A stretch of 64,000 nucleotides of DNA from positions 62,001 through 126,000 of the forward strand of contig JAIETL010000039.1 of assembly GCA_019745195.1 (NCBI GenBank). Direction: 5' to 3'. Source of the DNA: Beijerinckiaceae bacterium. Its GTDB lineage: Bacteria; Pseudomonadota; Alphaproteobacteria; Rhizobiales; Beijerinckiaceae. Numbering within the stretch: the stretch's first letter is position 1; the number at the start of each line of letters is the position of its first letter. The translations under genes and the position numbers were made by a program. The notes under the pieces were generated by a model. That model did no database searches and was not told where the DNA came from. It saw only the letters and a list, made by a program, of their open reading frames with translations. Shown here piece after piece: positions 55,820 through 64,000 of the stretch.

Positions 55820-58231
55820 TCAGGCGGCGCGAGCCACCTCATGTCCGTCCTCGTGCTCCGCGACATGGCCCTCGCGGAACTTGAAGCGGCCGATATGCTC
55901 GGTCAGGGCGCGCGTCTGCTCATCGGTCAGCGCCAGCGCCGCATTGGTCTCCTCGACCAGCGCCGCGTTCTGGTGCGCCATGGTGCCGATGCCGTCGATC
56001 TCGTTGCTGATCGTCGAGACGTCGTTGGCCTGGTTGCGGGCGGTGAGCGAGATGCCGTTCATCAGCCCGGTCAGGTCGTTGACCGAGGACACGATCGCCT
56101 CGAACATCGCCGAGGTCTCCTCGACCAGGCCGACACCGACCTGCACGTCGCCATGGGCGGCCTGGACCAGCTTCTTCACGTCGTTGGAGGCGTCGGCCGA
56201 GCGCTTGGCAAGGCTGCGGACCTCCGAAGCGACGACGGCGAAGCCACGTCCCGCATCGCCGGCCCGCGCCGCCTCCACCGCCGCGTTGAGCGCCAGCAGA
56301 TTGGTCTGGAAGGCGATCTCGTCGATCATCGCGATCACCTCGGAAATCTTGTTGGACGAGGTCTTGATGCGCTGCATCGCCTCCAGCGCCGAGGCGACAA
56401 CCTTCTCACCCTGCTGGGCGCGGGCCTCTGCCCCTTCGGCCATGCCCATCGCCTGGGCGGCTTCCGACGCGGTCTTCTTGACCGTGCCGGCGAAGGCACC
56501 GAGCTGGTTGGTCGCCATCGAGACGGCGTTGCTCTCCTCGCTGGTGCGCTCCGCGAGGTCGGTGACGCCGTCGAGGATTTCGGACGTCGCGCTACGGACC
56601 GCCGAGACGGTGTCCGACAGCCGCGCCAGCGTGCTCTCGAATTCATCGGCGAGCCCGTTCGTGCCGGTCTTCAGCTCGGCGAAGGCGCCCTGATACATCC
56701 CCTCGACACGGGTCGAGAGATGCCCGGCCGAGAGTTCGGCCAGAACCTCGCAGGTTTCCGACAAGCCGGTCTGCACCGTCTCCAGCAGCGTGTTGACCGC
56801 TTCGGCGAGAGCATTGAGCTCGGCGTCGGCGAAGGCAGCAGTGACGCGCTGGCTGAAGTCGCCGGCGGCCGCCGCGCTGACCACCGCGCCGAAGGCCGCG
56901 CCGAGTTCCTGCATCATCTCGCGGCGCTGTTCCTGGGCGCGACGGTCGTCGTCGACTTTGGCAGCTTCGGCGGCGCGCAGCGCCACCGCATTGTCGCGGA
57001 AGAGCAGTACGCTCTTCGAGATGTCGGAAATCTCGTCATTGCCCTTGGCGTCGACCACCGTCTCGAGCTGGCCGTCGGCGATCGCCCGCGTCGCCGACCA
57101 GAGCCGGTTGAGACGGCCGACGATCATCGGGCGGACATAGAGCAGCGACAGCATGAGCGCGGCCAGAAGCGAGCCGACGCCGATCGCGCCCAGCCACATC
57201 TTGCTTTGCTGGATCATGGCCGAGGTCGAGGCGCTCGCGGCGACCGCGTCGGTGCGGGCGGATTTGACTAGCTTCTCGACCTCGGCGCGCATGGTGGTGG
57301 CGGCCTGATCGATATCGCGCAGGCCGGCATTGATCGAATCCTGGGTCACGATATCGCGCTGGCGGACCTCGACCACGCCGCTCGAACCCTCACCGACATC
57401 GACCACGGCGTTGATCGAGCGCGTCCGGGCCGGATTGGGAACGATCTTGTCGGCGGCGGCCATGTCCTTGCGGATGCGCAGCACGACGGCGTTGAAGCGT
57501 TCGCGCGCGATGCCGAGCTGCGACTTGTCGGCGATCTGCACGACTTCGCGCAGCAGGCCGATCAGCTCGTTGACCTGCGCCTCCAGTTTGCGGGCGAGAT
57601 CGAAGGCCGGGAACTCGAGTTCGTTGATCCCCTTCAGCGCCTCGTCGAGTTGCGGGCCGGTCAGGCCCTTGACGCTCTCGATGCCGAGCACGACGTTGAA
57701 CTGGCGCTCGTCGGCTTCCGCGCCCACCGCCTTGACGAAGTCCTCGCGCACCTTGTTGAGCTGCTCCAGCGAAGTGGCCATTTCGGCGGCGTTGCGCAGG
57801 CGCTCGCCGGTGAGGTCATTGATGTCGTTGATCTGACGCGACAATTCGTCGACGGCCTTCTGGACCGGCTTCATGTCGACGCCGCCGACCGCAGCGACGC
57901 GCCGGATCAGGTCGAACTGCCTGGCCTCGATCGCGTCGAGCTCCGAAGTCAGCTTGGCCCGCTGCTGGACGGTCTGGACGCTCATGAAACGCGGCGCCAG
58001 CGCCGTCGATTGCGTCGCAGCCTGCGAGAGTTCGAGCGCAAGCTCCACGACGGGCATCTTGCGCTCGACCATCTCGCCAACCGTCTGGTTGACGCGGTCG
58101 TAGGAGAACCAGGCGACGGCCGACGCCACGAGCGTCAGCGTGGTCAGAACGCCGAGCGCGGCATAGATACGCGCGGCGATGCCGATGCGCAGCGGCGCGC
58201 GCTGGCGCGCCGGCTTCTTGGCCTTCGTCAT
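55820..58231 (-). CDS. methyl-accepting chemotaxis protein, large periplasmic helical sensor
   Basis: An 803-residue receptor. One membrane segment at about residues 20-42, a helical periplasmic domain of nearly 290 residues, a second segment near 330-355 (GAIGVGSLLAALMLSLLYVRPMIV), HAMP domains, and the signalling tip [47 protein letters not shown]. The sensor resembles four-helix-bundle types. ATG at 58231 with GGAG upstream. Not linked to the main chemotaxis operon; a LivK-type binding protein gene precedes it. Confidence 0.94.
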   Translation of the reverse strand: MTKAKKPARQRAPLRIGIAARIYAALGVLTTLTLVASAVAWFSYDRVNQTVGEMVERKMPVVELALELSQAATQSTALAPRFMSVQTVQQRAKLTSELDAIEARQFDLIRRVAAVGGVDMKPVQKAVDELSRQINDINDLTGERLRNAAEMATSLEQLNKVREDFVKAVGAEADERQFNVVLGIESVKGLTGPQLDEALKGINELEFPAFDLARKLEAQVNELIGLLREVVQIADKSQLGIARERFNAVVLRIRKDMAAADKIVPNPARTRSINAVVDVGEGSSGVVEVRQRDIVTQDSINAGLRDIDQAATTMRAEVEKLVKSARTDAVAASASTSAMIQQSKMWLGAIGVGSLLAALMLSLLYVRPMIVGRLNRLWSATRAIADGQLETVVDAKGNDEISDISKSVLLFRDNAVALRAAEAAKVDDDRRAQEQRREMMQELGAAFGAVVSAAAAGDFSQRVTAAFADAELNALAEAVNTLLETVQTGLSETCEVLAELSAGHLSTRVEGMYQGAFAELKTGTNGLADEFESTLARLSDTVSAVRSATSEILDGVTDLAERTSEESNAVSMATNQLGAFAGTVKKTASEAAQAMGMAEGAEARAQQGEKVVASALEAMQRIKTSSNKISEVIAMIDEIAFQTNLLALNAAVEAARAGDAGRGFAVVASEVRSLAKRSADASNDVKKLVQAAHGDVQVGVGLVEETSAMFEAIVSSVNDLTGLMNGISLTARNQANDVSTISNEIDGIGTMAHQNAALVEETNAALALTDEQTRALTEHIGRFKFREGHVAEHEDGHEVARAA

Positions 58232-58261
58232 GTCATTCTCCGGAATACGACGCGGAAGATC

Positions 58262-58314
58262 TAGAGCATGATGCCAAAAAGCGGGAACCGGCATTCACAC
58301 GACATCATGCTCTA
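58262..58314. repeat. dispersed rhizobial-type palindrome
   Basis: TAGAGCATGATG and CATCATGCTCTA are perfect inverted ends around a GCGGGAACCGG core, a form common between genes in Hyphomicrobiales. Only this copy was seen in the window. Confidence 0.75.
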
Positions 58315-58380
58315 ACTCGTTGTTGTAGAGACGGATTCAGATGTCAGGTCGATACGACCTGACATCATCCGGCTCCAGGT

Positions 58381-59547
58381 TCAGGCGGTCAGCGACGTGA
58401 CCGACTTGAACTTGCCGTCGGCGCCGATCACCGTCAGGTAGACGTCGTCGGAGCCGCGGTTGTCATTGGGGCCGAAGGTCATCTTGAACCCGCCGAAATC
58501 ATAGGAACCGCTGGTCAGCGCTTCCATGAAGGCCTTTCGCGTCGGCTCCTTGCCGGCCTTCTCCAGCGCGGCGATCACGGTGCGACCGACGAGATAGCCT
58601 TCGAGCGAGACGAAGCCCGGCTTCTTGTCCTTGGCCTCGCTGGCGGCCAGCGCGGCCTGATAGGCCTTGACCACGGGGATCGAAGCATCGCTCGGCAGCG
58701 GCACGACCTGCGTGACATAGACGCCGTTGCCAGCCTCGCCAAGTTCAGCCGCAAGCGCGTCCGATCCGACGAAGGAGATGTTCATGAACACCGGCTCGAA
58801 CTTCACCTGCTTGCACAGCTTGATGAATTCGGCGCAGGGCTTGTAGGGGCCGACCATCACGACAGCTTCCGGATTCGCCTTGCGGATTTCGAGCAGCGCG
58901 GAGCGGACCGCGACCGTGTTGCGCTCGAAGGTGCCCTCGGCCACGAGGCTCATCTTGCGGGCGTCCATCGCCTTCTTGACGCCGGCGAGGCCGGCGCGGC
59001 CAAAGGCGTCGTCCTGATAGAAGATCGCGATCTTGGAGAAGCCCTTGTCCTTGACGAGGCGCTCGATCCAGATCTCGGTCTCCTGGAAATAGGAGGCGCG
59101 GACGTTGACGACATGCGGCAGATAGGGCTCGCGCAGGCCTTCCGCGCCGGTGAAGGCGCCGATGAAGGGCAGGCCGGCTTCCTTGGCGATCGGGTGTGCG
59201 GCCATCGCGGTCGGCGTGCCGACCGGGCCGACGAGCGCGAACACGTCCTTGGCGATCAGCGCCTTGGTCGCCTCGACCGCCTTGGTGGGCTCGTAGCCGT
59301 CATCCTGGGTCGTCAGCTCGAGCTTGCGTCCGTTGACGCCGCCCTTGGCGTTGATTTCGGCGAAGGCGGCGGTCAGGCCGTCGCGCATGCCCAGACCCAG
59401 CGCGCTGGCGGGCCCCTCGAACACGGCCGCCTGGCCGAGCAGGATCTTGTCGGCCATCACGCCGGTTTCGGCGAGGACGCGGCCGGGAATGAGCGAAGCG
59501 GCGGAGGCGCAGGCAAGGCCGGTCAGGACGTCACGACGATTGATCAT
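58381..59547 (-). CDS. LivK-type ABC substrate-binding protein
   Basis: A 388-residue periplasmic binding protein of the branched-chain amino acid type. Signal peptide MINRRDVLTGLACASAASLIPGR-like with twin arginine, then ILLGQAAVFEGPASALG, GRKLELTTQDDGYEP, VFALVGPVGTPT. No permease or ATPase is adjacent. It could feed a remote importer or present ligand to the neighbouring MCP; both are guesses. ATG 59547 chosen over TTG 59550. Confidence 0.92.
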   Translation of the reverse strand: MINRRDVLTGLACASAASLIPGRVLAETGVMADKILLGQAAVFEGPASALGLGMRDGLTAAFAEINAKGGVNGRKLELTTQDDGYEPTKAVEATKALIAKDVFALVGPVGTPTAMAAHPIAKEAGLPFIGAFTGAEGLREPYLPHVVNVRASYFQETEIWIERLVKDKGFSKIAIFYQDDAFGRAGLAGVKKAMDARKMSLVAEGTFERNTVAVRSALLEIRKANPEAVVMVGPYKPCAEFIKLCKQVKFEPVFMNISFVGSDALAAELGEAGNGVYVTQVVPLPSDASIPVVKAYQAALAASEAKDKKPGFVSLEGYLVGRTVIAALEKAGKEPTRKAFMEALTSGSYDFGGFKMTFGPNDNRGSDDVYLTVIGADGKFKSVTSLTA

Positions 59548-59707
59548 CAAAGGTATCCCCCATTTGTTCTTGACGGTCAGTTGGATTAGGCCATCTGACC
59601 GACAGAATGCGGGAGATGCGCTTAATGAACGTTTAAGCGCCTGGATTCTTCTGAATCAGTCCTGATTCTCGACGTTAGAGGATCGTTAGCAGATCGCTGA
59701 CCGCCGC

Positions 59708-61087
59708 TCAGCGCGAGATGCGCAGCGAGTTGATCTCCTGCGCGATCGCCCGGAAGGCATCGCGCAGCGCCGTCCCGCCGCTCGGCAGATACGCATGGGT
59801 CGTGCTCGTGGCGCATGTCTGCATCAGGTTGCGCGCGTTCTGGGAATTCAGGTTGAACCCCACAGTGTAGAGGATGATGCCCTGCTGCTTGATGGCGCTG
59901 CACAGGGACAGCGCCTGATTGTGCGAGGAGCCATTGGTGGCGTTCTTGTTGATCTGCAGGTCGTTGTTGCCGAAGCCGGAGTCGTTCGAGAGCACGCCAT
60001 CGGCATGGGCCGTGTTGAACTCGCCATCGGTCATCAGGATGACGACCTTGATCAGTTCGCGTGTGCCGTAGGCGGCGGGCCGGCTTGCGGCATCGCCCCA
60101 GAGGTACCCGAAATTCGGCGACACCATGTACCAGGCCGATGCAAGCCCGATATGGCCTGCGGTCGAGCCCGCCGCCGCATAGGCGTCGATGCTGTTCTTG
60201 AGCGCAGTGCGGTTCGTCGACAACGGCAAGATGCTCGATGAAATGCAGAGATTGGCGTCGCCGCTGCGCGCGCCGATATAGTGTCGGCCGAGGCGCGTTG
60301 TGGCGAGATTGGGCGCCGCATCCGTGTACGCGGCGGTCCCGATCCGCTCCGTCACGCAGGTCGACGCGTCGTAGGTCTGGCGGTTGCCGCTTGCATTGTA
60401 GAAGCGGTACTGCTGGCAGCCGGGCGTATCGCAGCGTCCGTTCGACAATGTGCCGCGCGCATCGCCGGCCAGTGTGCCGTAGTTGACCGCATTCGAATAC
60501 GGCACCAGCGCCACCTTCGAGTAATGCGGCGTCTGCTGGTCCTTGACGATGAGATCGACGAGTTCCTTCGCGGCCGTCTTCATCTGGGCGAGCGGCGTGC
60601 CCGACATCGACCCGGTGATGTCGAGAGCTATTCCCACTTCGATGTTGTTGGAACTGCGCGCAACCTCCGCAAGCGTGTTCACCGTCAGCGAGGCGCGACC
60701 GACGAGGCTCGATATCGTCACCGGCACATCCATCGACGCTGTCCCGGTGACCCGCAGGTCTGGGCTCAGCGTGAAGCGCGCGGACGAAACGGATGGGGAG
60801 CCGCTGGCCTGCTGATTGGCGTTCAGCACTCGGAGACCGAGCGCCTGGATTTCCGAACTGCTGGTCAGGTTCGATTTGGCGACATACAGCGTCGCGGCGT
60901 CGAGACTGTTCTGAAGGTTTGTGCGCGCCGTGACGCCGCGCGTATGATCGACGAGGACCAGGAACAGCGTGAGCACGACGGGGAGCGCCGCGGCGAACAG
61001 GATGATCACGACGCCGCGTTCGTCCGAACGCAGGCGGGCCGCGAGAGCGGCGATCTTCCGTAGGGTCAGAAATGGCTCGTGACGCAT
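59708..61087 (-). CDS. TadG-like pilus-assembly protein with von Willebrand A domain
   Basis: A 459-residue protein. Residues about 20-50 form a TadE/TadG-type N-terminal helix (DERGVVIILFAAALPVVLTLF), followed after about 130 residues by a vWA domain with the MIDAS-like LDITGSMSG, LMTDGEFN and a Cys-containing insert (RCDTPGCQQ, CVTERIG). TadG proteins help Flp pilus assembly or surface attachment; no other tad genes are near. Confidence 0.88.
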   Translation of the reverse strand: MRHEPFLTLRKIAALAARLRSDERGVVIILFAAALPVVLTLFLVLVDHTRGVTARTNLQNSLDAATLYVAKSNLTSSSEIQALGLRVLNANQQASGSPSVSSARFTLSPDLRVTGTASMDVPVTISSLVGRASLTVNTLAEVARSSNNIEVGIALDITGSMSGTPLAQMKTAAKELVDLIVKDQQTPHYSKVALVPYSNAVNYGTLAGDARGTLSNGRCDTPGCQQYRFYNASGNRQTYDASTCVTERIGTAAYTDAAPNLATTRLGRHYIGARSGDANLCISSSILPLSTNRTALKNSIDAYAAAGSTAGHIGLASAWYMVSPNFGYLWGDAASRPAAYGTRELIKVVILMTDGEFNTAHADGVLSNDSGFGNNDLQINKNATNGSSHNQALSLCSAIKQQGIILYTVGFNLNSQNARNLMQTCATSTTHAYLPSGGTALRDAFRAIAQEINSLRISR

Positions 61088-61220
61088 GGCGCGGTGGTCC
61101 TCGGATATCGATCCGATCACCAGTCAAACACCGCCGCCTGTCACAAACGTTAACGCTTTCCTTCGACTTCGAAGAGCGGTGAACAGTCGCTTAGCGTCAT
61201 CTTCGAATTCTTCGCCTGTC

Positions 61221-61634
61221 CTAGGCCGAACGGGATAGGTCGGGCACCGGCCTCGGCCTGCCCTCCTCGTCGATGGCGACGAAGGTGAAACTCGCATCCG
61301 TTACCTTCTCGTGCAGCGTGGTGCGAAAGCGCCTTGCCCAGGCCTCGACATGAATCTTCATCGAGGTCCGGCCGACATGCTCGACCTCGGTATAGACGCT
61401 GAGCACATCGCCGACCTTGACCGGTCGGAAGAACGTCATCGCGTCAACCGCGATCGTCACCACCCGCCCCTGCGCCCGGTCGACGCCGGCGATGCCACCG
61501 GCAGCGTCCATCCGCGACATCACCCAGCCGCCGAAGATGTCGCCATTGGCGTTTGTGTCTGCCGGCATGGCGTTGATGCGGACGGTCAGGTTGCCGCGCG
61601 GCGTCTGGTCTGGCGTTGGCCCCGGCTCAGTCAT
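61221..61634 (-). CDS. acyl-CoA thioesterase, YciA-like hotdog protein
   Basis: A 137-residue hotdog-fold thioesterase. NANGDIFGGWVMSRMDAAGGIAG carries the catalytic Asn/Asp region, and RVVTIAVDAMTFFRPVKVGDVLSVYTEV is typical of YciA. Its start overlaps the end of the upstream small membrane protein, so they are co-translated. Confidence 0.93.
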   Translation of the reverse strand: MTEPGPTPDQTPRGNLTVRINAMPADTNANGDIFGGWVMSRMDAAGGIAGVDRAQGRVVTIAVDAMTFFRPVKVGDVLSVYTEVEHVGRTSMKIHVEAWARRFRTTLHEKVTDASFTFVAIDEEGRPRPVPDLSRSA

Positions 61635-61998
61635 CGTCGCGCGTCCCCTGTTCGACATGGAAGGAGTGGAGCACACGATGCAGCACCGGCGCCAGCACGA
61701 AGCCGGTCGCGATCACCACGAACAGTCCCGAGAACAGGGCGTAGAAGCCGGCGAAGATCTTGCCGGCTTCCGTCTTCAGCTCGGCGACCGGGCCCATGCC
61801 GGACAGGATCATCGCGGCGTTGACGAAGGCCTCGGTCGCGCTCATCCCCTCGGTCAGGCCGTAGCCCGCCATGCCGATCGCCATGCCGATGACGGCGAGC
61901 CCGAGATAGATCAGCACCGCCCGCCCGAGCCGCGCCGCGAAGCGCCGCGCCGGGATGACCGGCTGCCGGCGATGCTCGAAGCGTGTGACGCCCTTCAT
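61627..61998 (-). CDS. small membrane protein of unknown function
   Basis: A 123-residue protein with two or three hydrophobic segments (LGRAVLIYLGLAVIGMAIGMAGYG and IFAGFYALFSGLFVVIATGFVLAPV). The second half resembles the pore region of two-helix ion-channel-like proteins, but no filter motif is clear. It overlaps the thioesterase gene by eight bases and follows the MetE-like gene. Confidence 0.75.
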   Translation of the reverse strand: MKGVTRFEHRRQPVIPARRFAARLGRAVLIYLGLAVIGMAIGMAGYGLTEGMSATEAFVNAAMILSGMGPVAELKTEAGKIFAGFYALFSGLFVVIATGFVLAPVLHRVLHSFHVEQGTRDDD

Positions 61999-62006
61999 GA
62001 CTTACC

Positions 62007-63035
62007 TCAGCCGGCGTGTCCAAGCTCCCGGCGCACCAGCACCGCCCCTGCCGCCAGGGCGGCGAGCTTGCCATAGGCGACGTCGAAGGACATCGGCGCG
62101 AGCCCGCAATTGGTGCAGGGGAAGAGCTTTTCGGGCGCAACGAATTTCAGCACGTCCCGGATCGTGGCTGCGACCTCCTCGGGCGTCTCGATCGCATCCG
62201 ACGCCACGTCGATCGCGCCGGCCAGCACGTCCTTGCCGTCGAGCAGCCTGATCAGGTCGAGCGGCACCTTGGAGTTCCGGCATTCCAGCGAGACCTGCCC
62301 GATCGAGCTTTTCGCGATCGCCGGAAAGGTCTGCTCGTAATGACGCCATTGCTCGCCGAGCGTCGCCTTCCAGTCGATATTGGCCTTGATGCCGTAGCCG
62401 TAGCAGATGTGGACGGCCGTGGTCGCGGTCAGCCCGCGCGCGGCGCGCTCCAGGCAGGCGATGCCCCAGTCGGCGACCGCCTCCATGTAGACGTTGTAGG
62501 CCGGCTCGTCGAACTGGATCACGTCGACGCCGAGGCCCTGCAGCTCGTGCGCCTCCTCGTTCAGCGCCTCGGCGAAGGCCATGGCGAGATCCTCGCGGCG
62601 GCCGTAATGCTCATCGGCGATGGTGTCGACGATGGTCATCGGCCCGGGCAGCGTGAATTTGAGCTTGCGCGTGGTGTGGGCGCGCGCCGCTTCCGCCTCC
62701 ATGCGATGCACCGCGCCCTTGCGGCGGATCGGTCCTGTCACTGTGGGGACTTCAGCTTTGTAACGATCGTTGCGGATGCCCATGATCGTCTTCTTGCCGA
62801 AGTCGATGCCGTCCAGATTGGCGAGAAATCCATGGACGAAATGCACCCGCGCCTGCTCGCCGTCGCCGACGATGTCGAGGCCCGCATCCTCCTGCAGCTT
62901 CACCGCCAGGATGGTCGCGTCGCGCTTGCCGGCCTCGAGCGCCTCGCCTTCGAGCCGCCACGGGGCCCAGAGCTTCTCGGGCTCGGCCAGCCAGAGAGGT
63001 TTCGGCAGGCTGCCGGCGAGCGTGGTGAGAAGCAT
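62007..63035 (-). CDS. core MetE-type methionine synthase
   Basis: A 342-residue B12-independent methyltransferase corresponding to the C-terminal catalytic half of MetE. Zinc-site and substrate motifs are visible: DGEQARVHFV, LPGPMTIVDTIAD, IQFDEPAYN, HICYG, SLECRNSK and PCTNCGLAP. Short core-MetE proteins may use methylcobalamin-protein or methyltetrahydrofolate donors, sometimes with MesX. Full-length MetE is about 750 residues. The window also carries metH, so this may have a separate donor or condition of use. Confidence 0.88.
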   Translation of the reverse strand: MLLTTLAGSLPKPLWLAEPEKLWAPWRLEGEALEAGKRDATILAVKLQEDAGLDIVGDGEQARVHFVHGFLANLDGIDFGKKTIMGIRNDRYKAEVPTVTGPIRRKGAVHRMEAEAARAHTTRKLKFTLPGPMTIVDTIADEHYGRREDLAMAFAEALNEEAHELQGLGVDVIQFDEPAYNVYMEAVADWGIACLERAARGLTATTAVHICYGYGIKANIDWKATLGEQWRHYEQTFPAIAKSSIGQVSLECRNSKVPLDLIRLLDGKDVLAGAIDVASDAIETPEEVAATIRDVLKFVAPEKLFPCTNCGLAPMSFDVAYGKLAALAAGAVLVRRELGHAG

Positions 63036-63119
63036 GGGCGTATCCTCGGGTGATGTTTTGTCGTTGAGCCGACATCGACCAAGCGGCAGATTGCGTCAAG
63101 CGGGCCTACTGCTATCGCT

Positions 63120-64000
63120 CTACGCCACAGCCAGCCTGGGCCGCGCCCGCAGCATCAGCCACGCCACCACCGCGAGGTTGAGCATGTTCCACGCCAGACC
63201 GTTGAGGAATGCCGCCCGGTAGGATGCGGTGAAGTCGAAGATCGCGCCCGAGACATAGCCGCCAAACGCCATGCCGACGATCGTCGACGCCATCACCACG
63301 CCGATGCGCGCGCCGGCCTCCCGCGCCGGCAAGAACTCGCGGATGATGACGGCATACATCGGGACGATGCCGCCCTGGAACAGGCCGAAGATCGCGGTGA
63401 CGACGTAGAGCGAGGTCAGCCCGTCGAACCAGAGATAGAGAAACAGCGCGACGCCCTGCATCACCGAGCCCAGCGCCAGCGTCGCCGTGCCGCCGATGCG
63501 GTCCGAGACGAAGCCCGAGCCGATGCGGCTGACGATGCCCAGAAGCAGCATGAGCGACAGCATATCCGCGCCGCGCGCCACGCCGTAGCCGAGATCGCCG
63601 CAATAGGCGACGATATGCACCTGCGGCATCGCCATGGCGACGCAGCAGGAGAAACCCGCCACGCAGAGCAACGCCGTGAGCTGGTTCGGCGACAGGCCGA
63701 GATCACCGCGCGCATGGGTGCTCGACGCCTCGGCCGCCGCGAAGGATGCGGCGTTCGGCCGGCGGCGGAAGAACAGGGCGAGCGGCAGCATCACCGCCAG
63801 CGCCACCAGGCCGATGCCGATATGGGTGGCGCGCCAGCCATGGTTGTTCAGGCCCCAGGTGATGACCTGCGGCCAGATCGTCCCCGCGAGATAGCTGCCC
63901 GAGGCGCCGAAGACGACGGCGAGCCCGCGATGCTTGTGGAACCAGTGCGAGAGGTCGGCGATCAGTGGCGCGAAGCCCGCCGCGCCGCCGATGCCGATCA
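63120..64000 (-). CDS. MFS transporter (N-terminus beyond window)
   Basis: A major facilitator superfamily protein of at least 292 visible residues; the frame remains open at the window edge (IGIGGAAGFAPLIADLSHWFHKHRGLAV). The signature-like loop and SRIGSGFVSDRIGGTATLALGSV motif after helix 8 are seen. It resembles monocarboxylate/OFA-type MFS proteins, but the substrate is unknown. Confidence 0.9.
   Translation of the reverse strand, partial: IGIGGAAGFAPLIADLSHWFHKHRGLAVVFGASGSYLAGTIWPQVITWGLNNHGWRATHIGIGLVALAVMLPLALFFRRRPNAASFAAAEASSTHARGDLGLSPNQLTALLCVAGFSCCVAMAMPQVHIVAYCGDLGYGVARGADMLSLMLLLGIVSRIGSGFVSDRIGGTATLALGSVMQGVALFLYLWFDGLTSLYVVTAIFGLFQGGIVPMYAVIIREFLPAREAGARIGVVMASTIVGMAFGGYVSGAIFDFTASYRAAFLNGLAWNMLNLAVVAWLMLRARPRLAVA

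Overview
The window is a 64-kb piece of GC-rich chromosome from an alphaproteobacterium, most likely of the order Hyphomicrobiales (Bosea-like). This rests on base composition, the single-copy chemotaxis operon architecture, an ECF/NrsF pair with a sigma-F-type promoter, an Irr box in front of a membrane ferritin (mbfA), and interspersed palindromes of the kind common in this order. The genus is inferred, not shown. No phage, insertion sequence, CRISPR array or rRNA was seen; one tRNA gene is present.

Layout. 1-2.5 kb: C-terminal half of B12-dependent methionine synthase (metH) and a GNAT enzyme. 2.5-4.5 kb: a small stress module of ECF sigma factor, NrsF-type anti-sigma and a secreted YHS-domain protein, with the same sigma-F-like promoter in front of both units. 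4.6-16.2 kb: mostly housekeeping and orphan genes (YitT protein, alpha-hydroxy-acid oxidase, a VapBC-type pair, EttA, an MBL-fold hydrolase, an aldo/keto reductase, an overlapping fliK-fhlB-GNAT trio, Mog). 16.3-19.9 kb: Bug-type binding protein, carbamoylase with flavin reductase, glutathione peroxidase. 20-30.7 kb: a complete minus-strand chemotaxis operon (MCP, RR, STAS, CheY, CheA, CheW, MCP, CheR, CheD, CheB, CheY) with a damaged-looking cheR/cheD junction. 30.8-33.7 kb: a frameshifted EamA transporter, a Tat-exported superoxide dismutase and Irr-controlled mbfA.

33.7-46.9 kb is the most distinctive region. It is a nitrogen-scavenging locus for biuret/allophanate-type ureides: AtzE- and AtzG-like proteins, an NCS2-type permease, a BiuH-like cysteine hydrolase, a divergent AtzF allophanate hydrolase, a GntR regulator, an AtzH/HpxZ-like protein and a dipeptide-type ABC importer whose two ATPases are fused. 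The cyanuric acid hydrolase AtzD is not in the window. Two families of palindromic elements sit between these genes, and one copy lies in frame inside the fused ATPase, forming the linker between its halves. Similar ATGCAT-rich inverted repeats lie in the two promoter regions and may be operators for the GntR protein.

47.2-55.7 kb holds a TAXI-type TRAP transporter, a FadR-type regulator with nearby TTGGTTGCG repeats, an SsuABC-like importer with two permeases followed by a fumarylpyruvate-hydrolase-like enzyme, and a CAU tRNA. 55.8-64 kb holds a large MCP, a LivK-type binding protein, a TadG-like von Willebrand protein, a thioesterase with a small membrane protein, a short core-MetE methionine synthase and a truncated MFS transporter.
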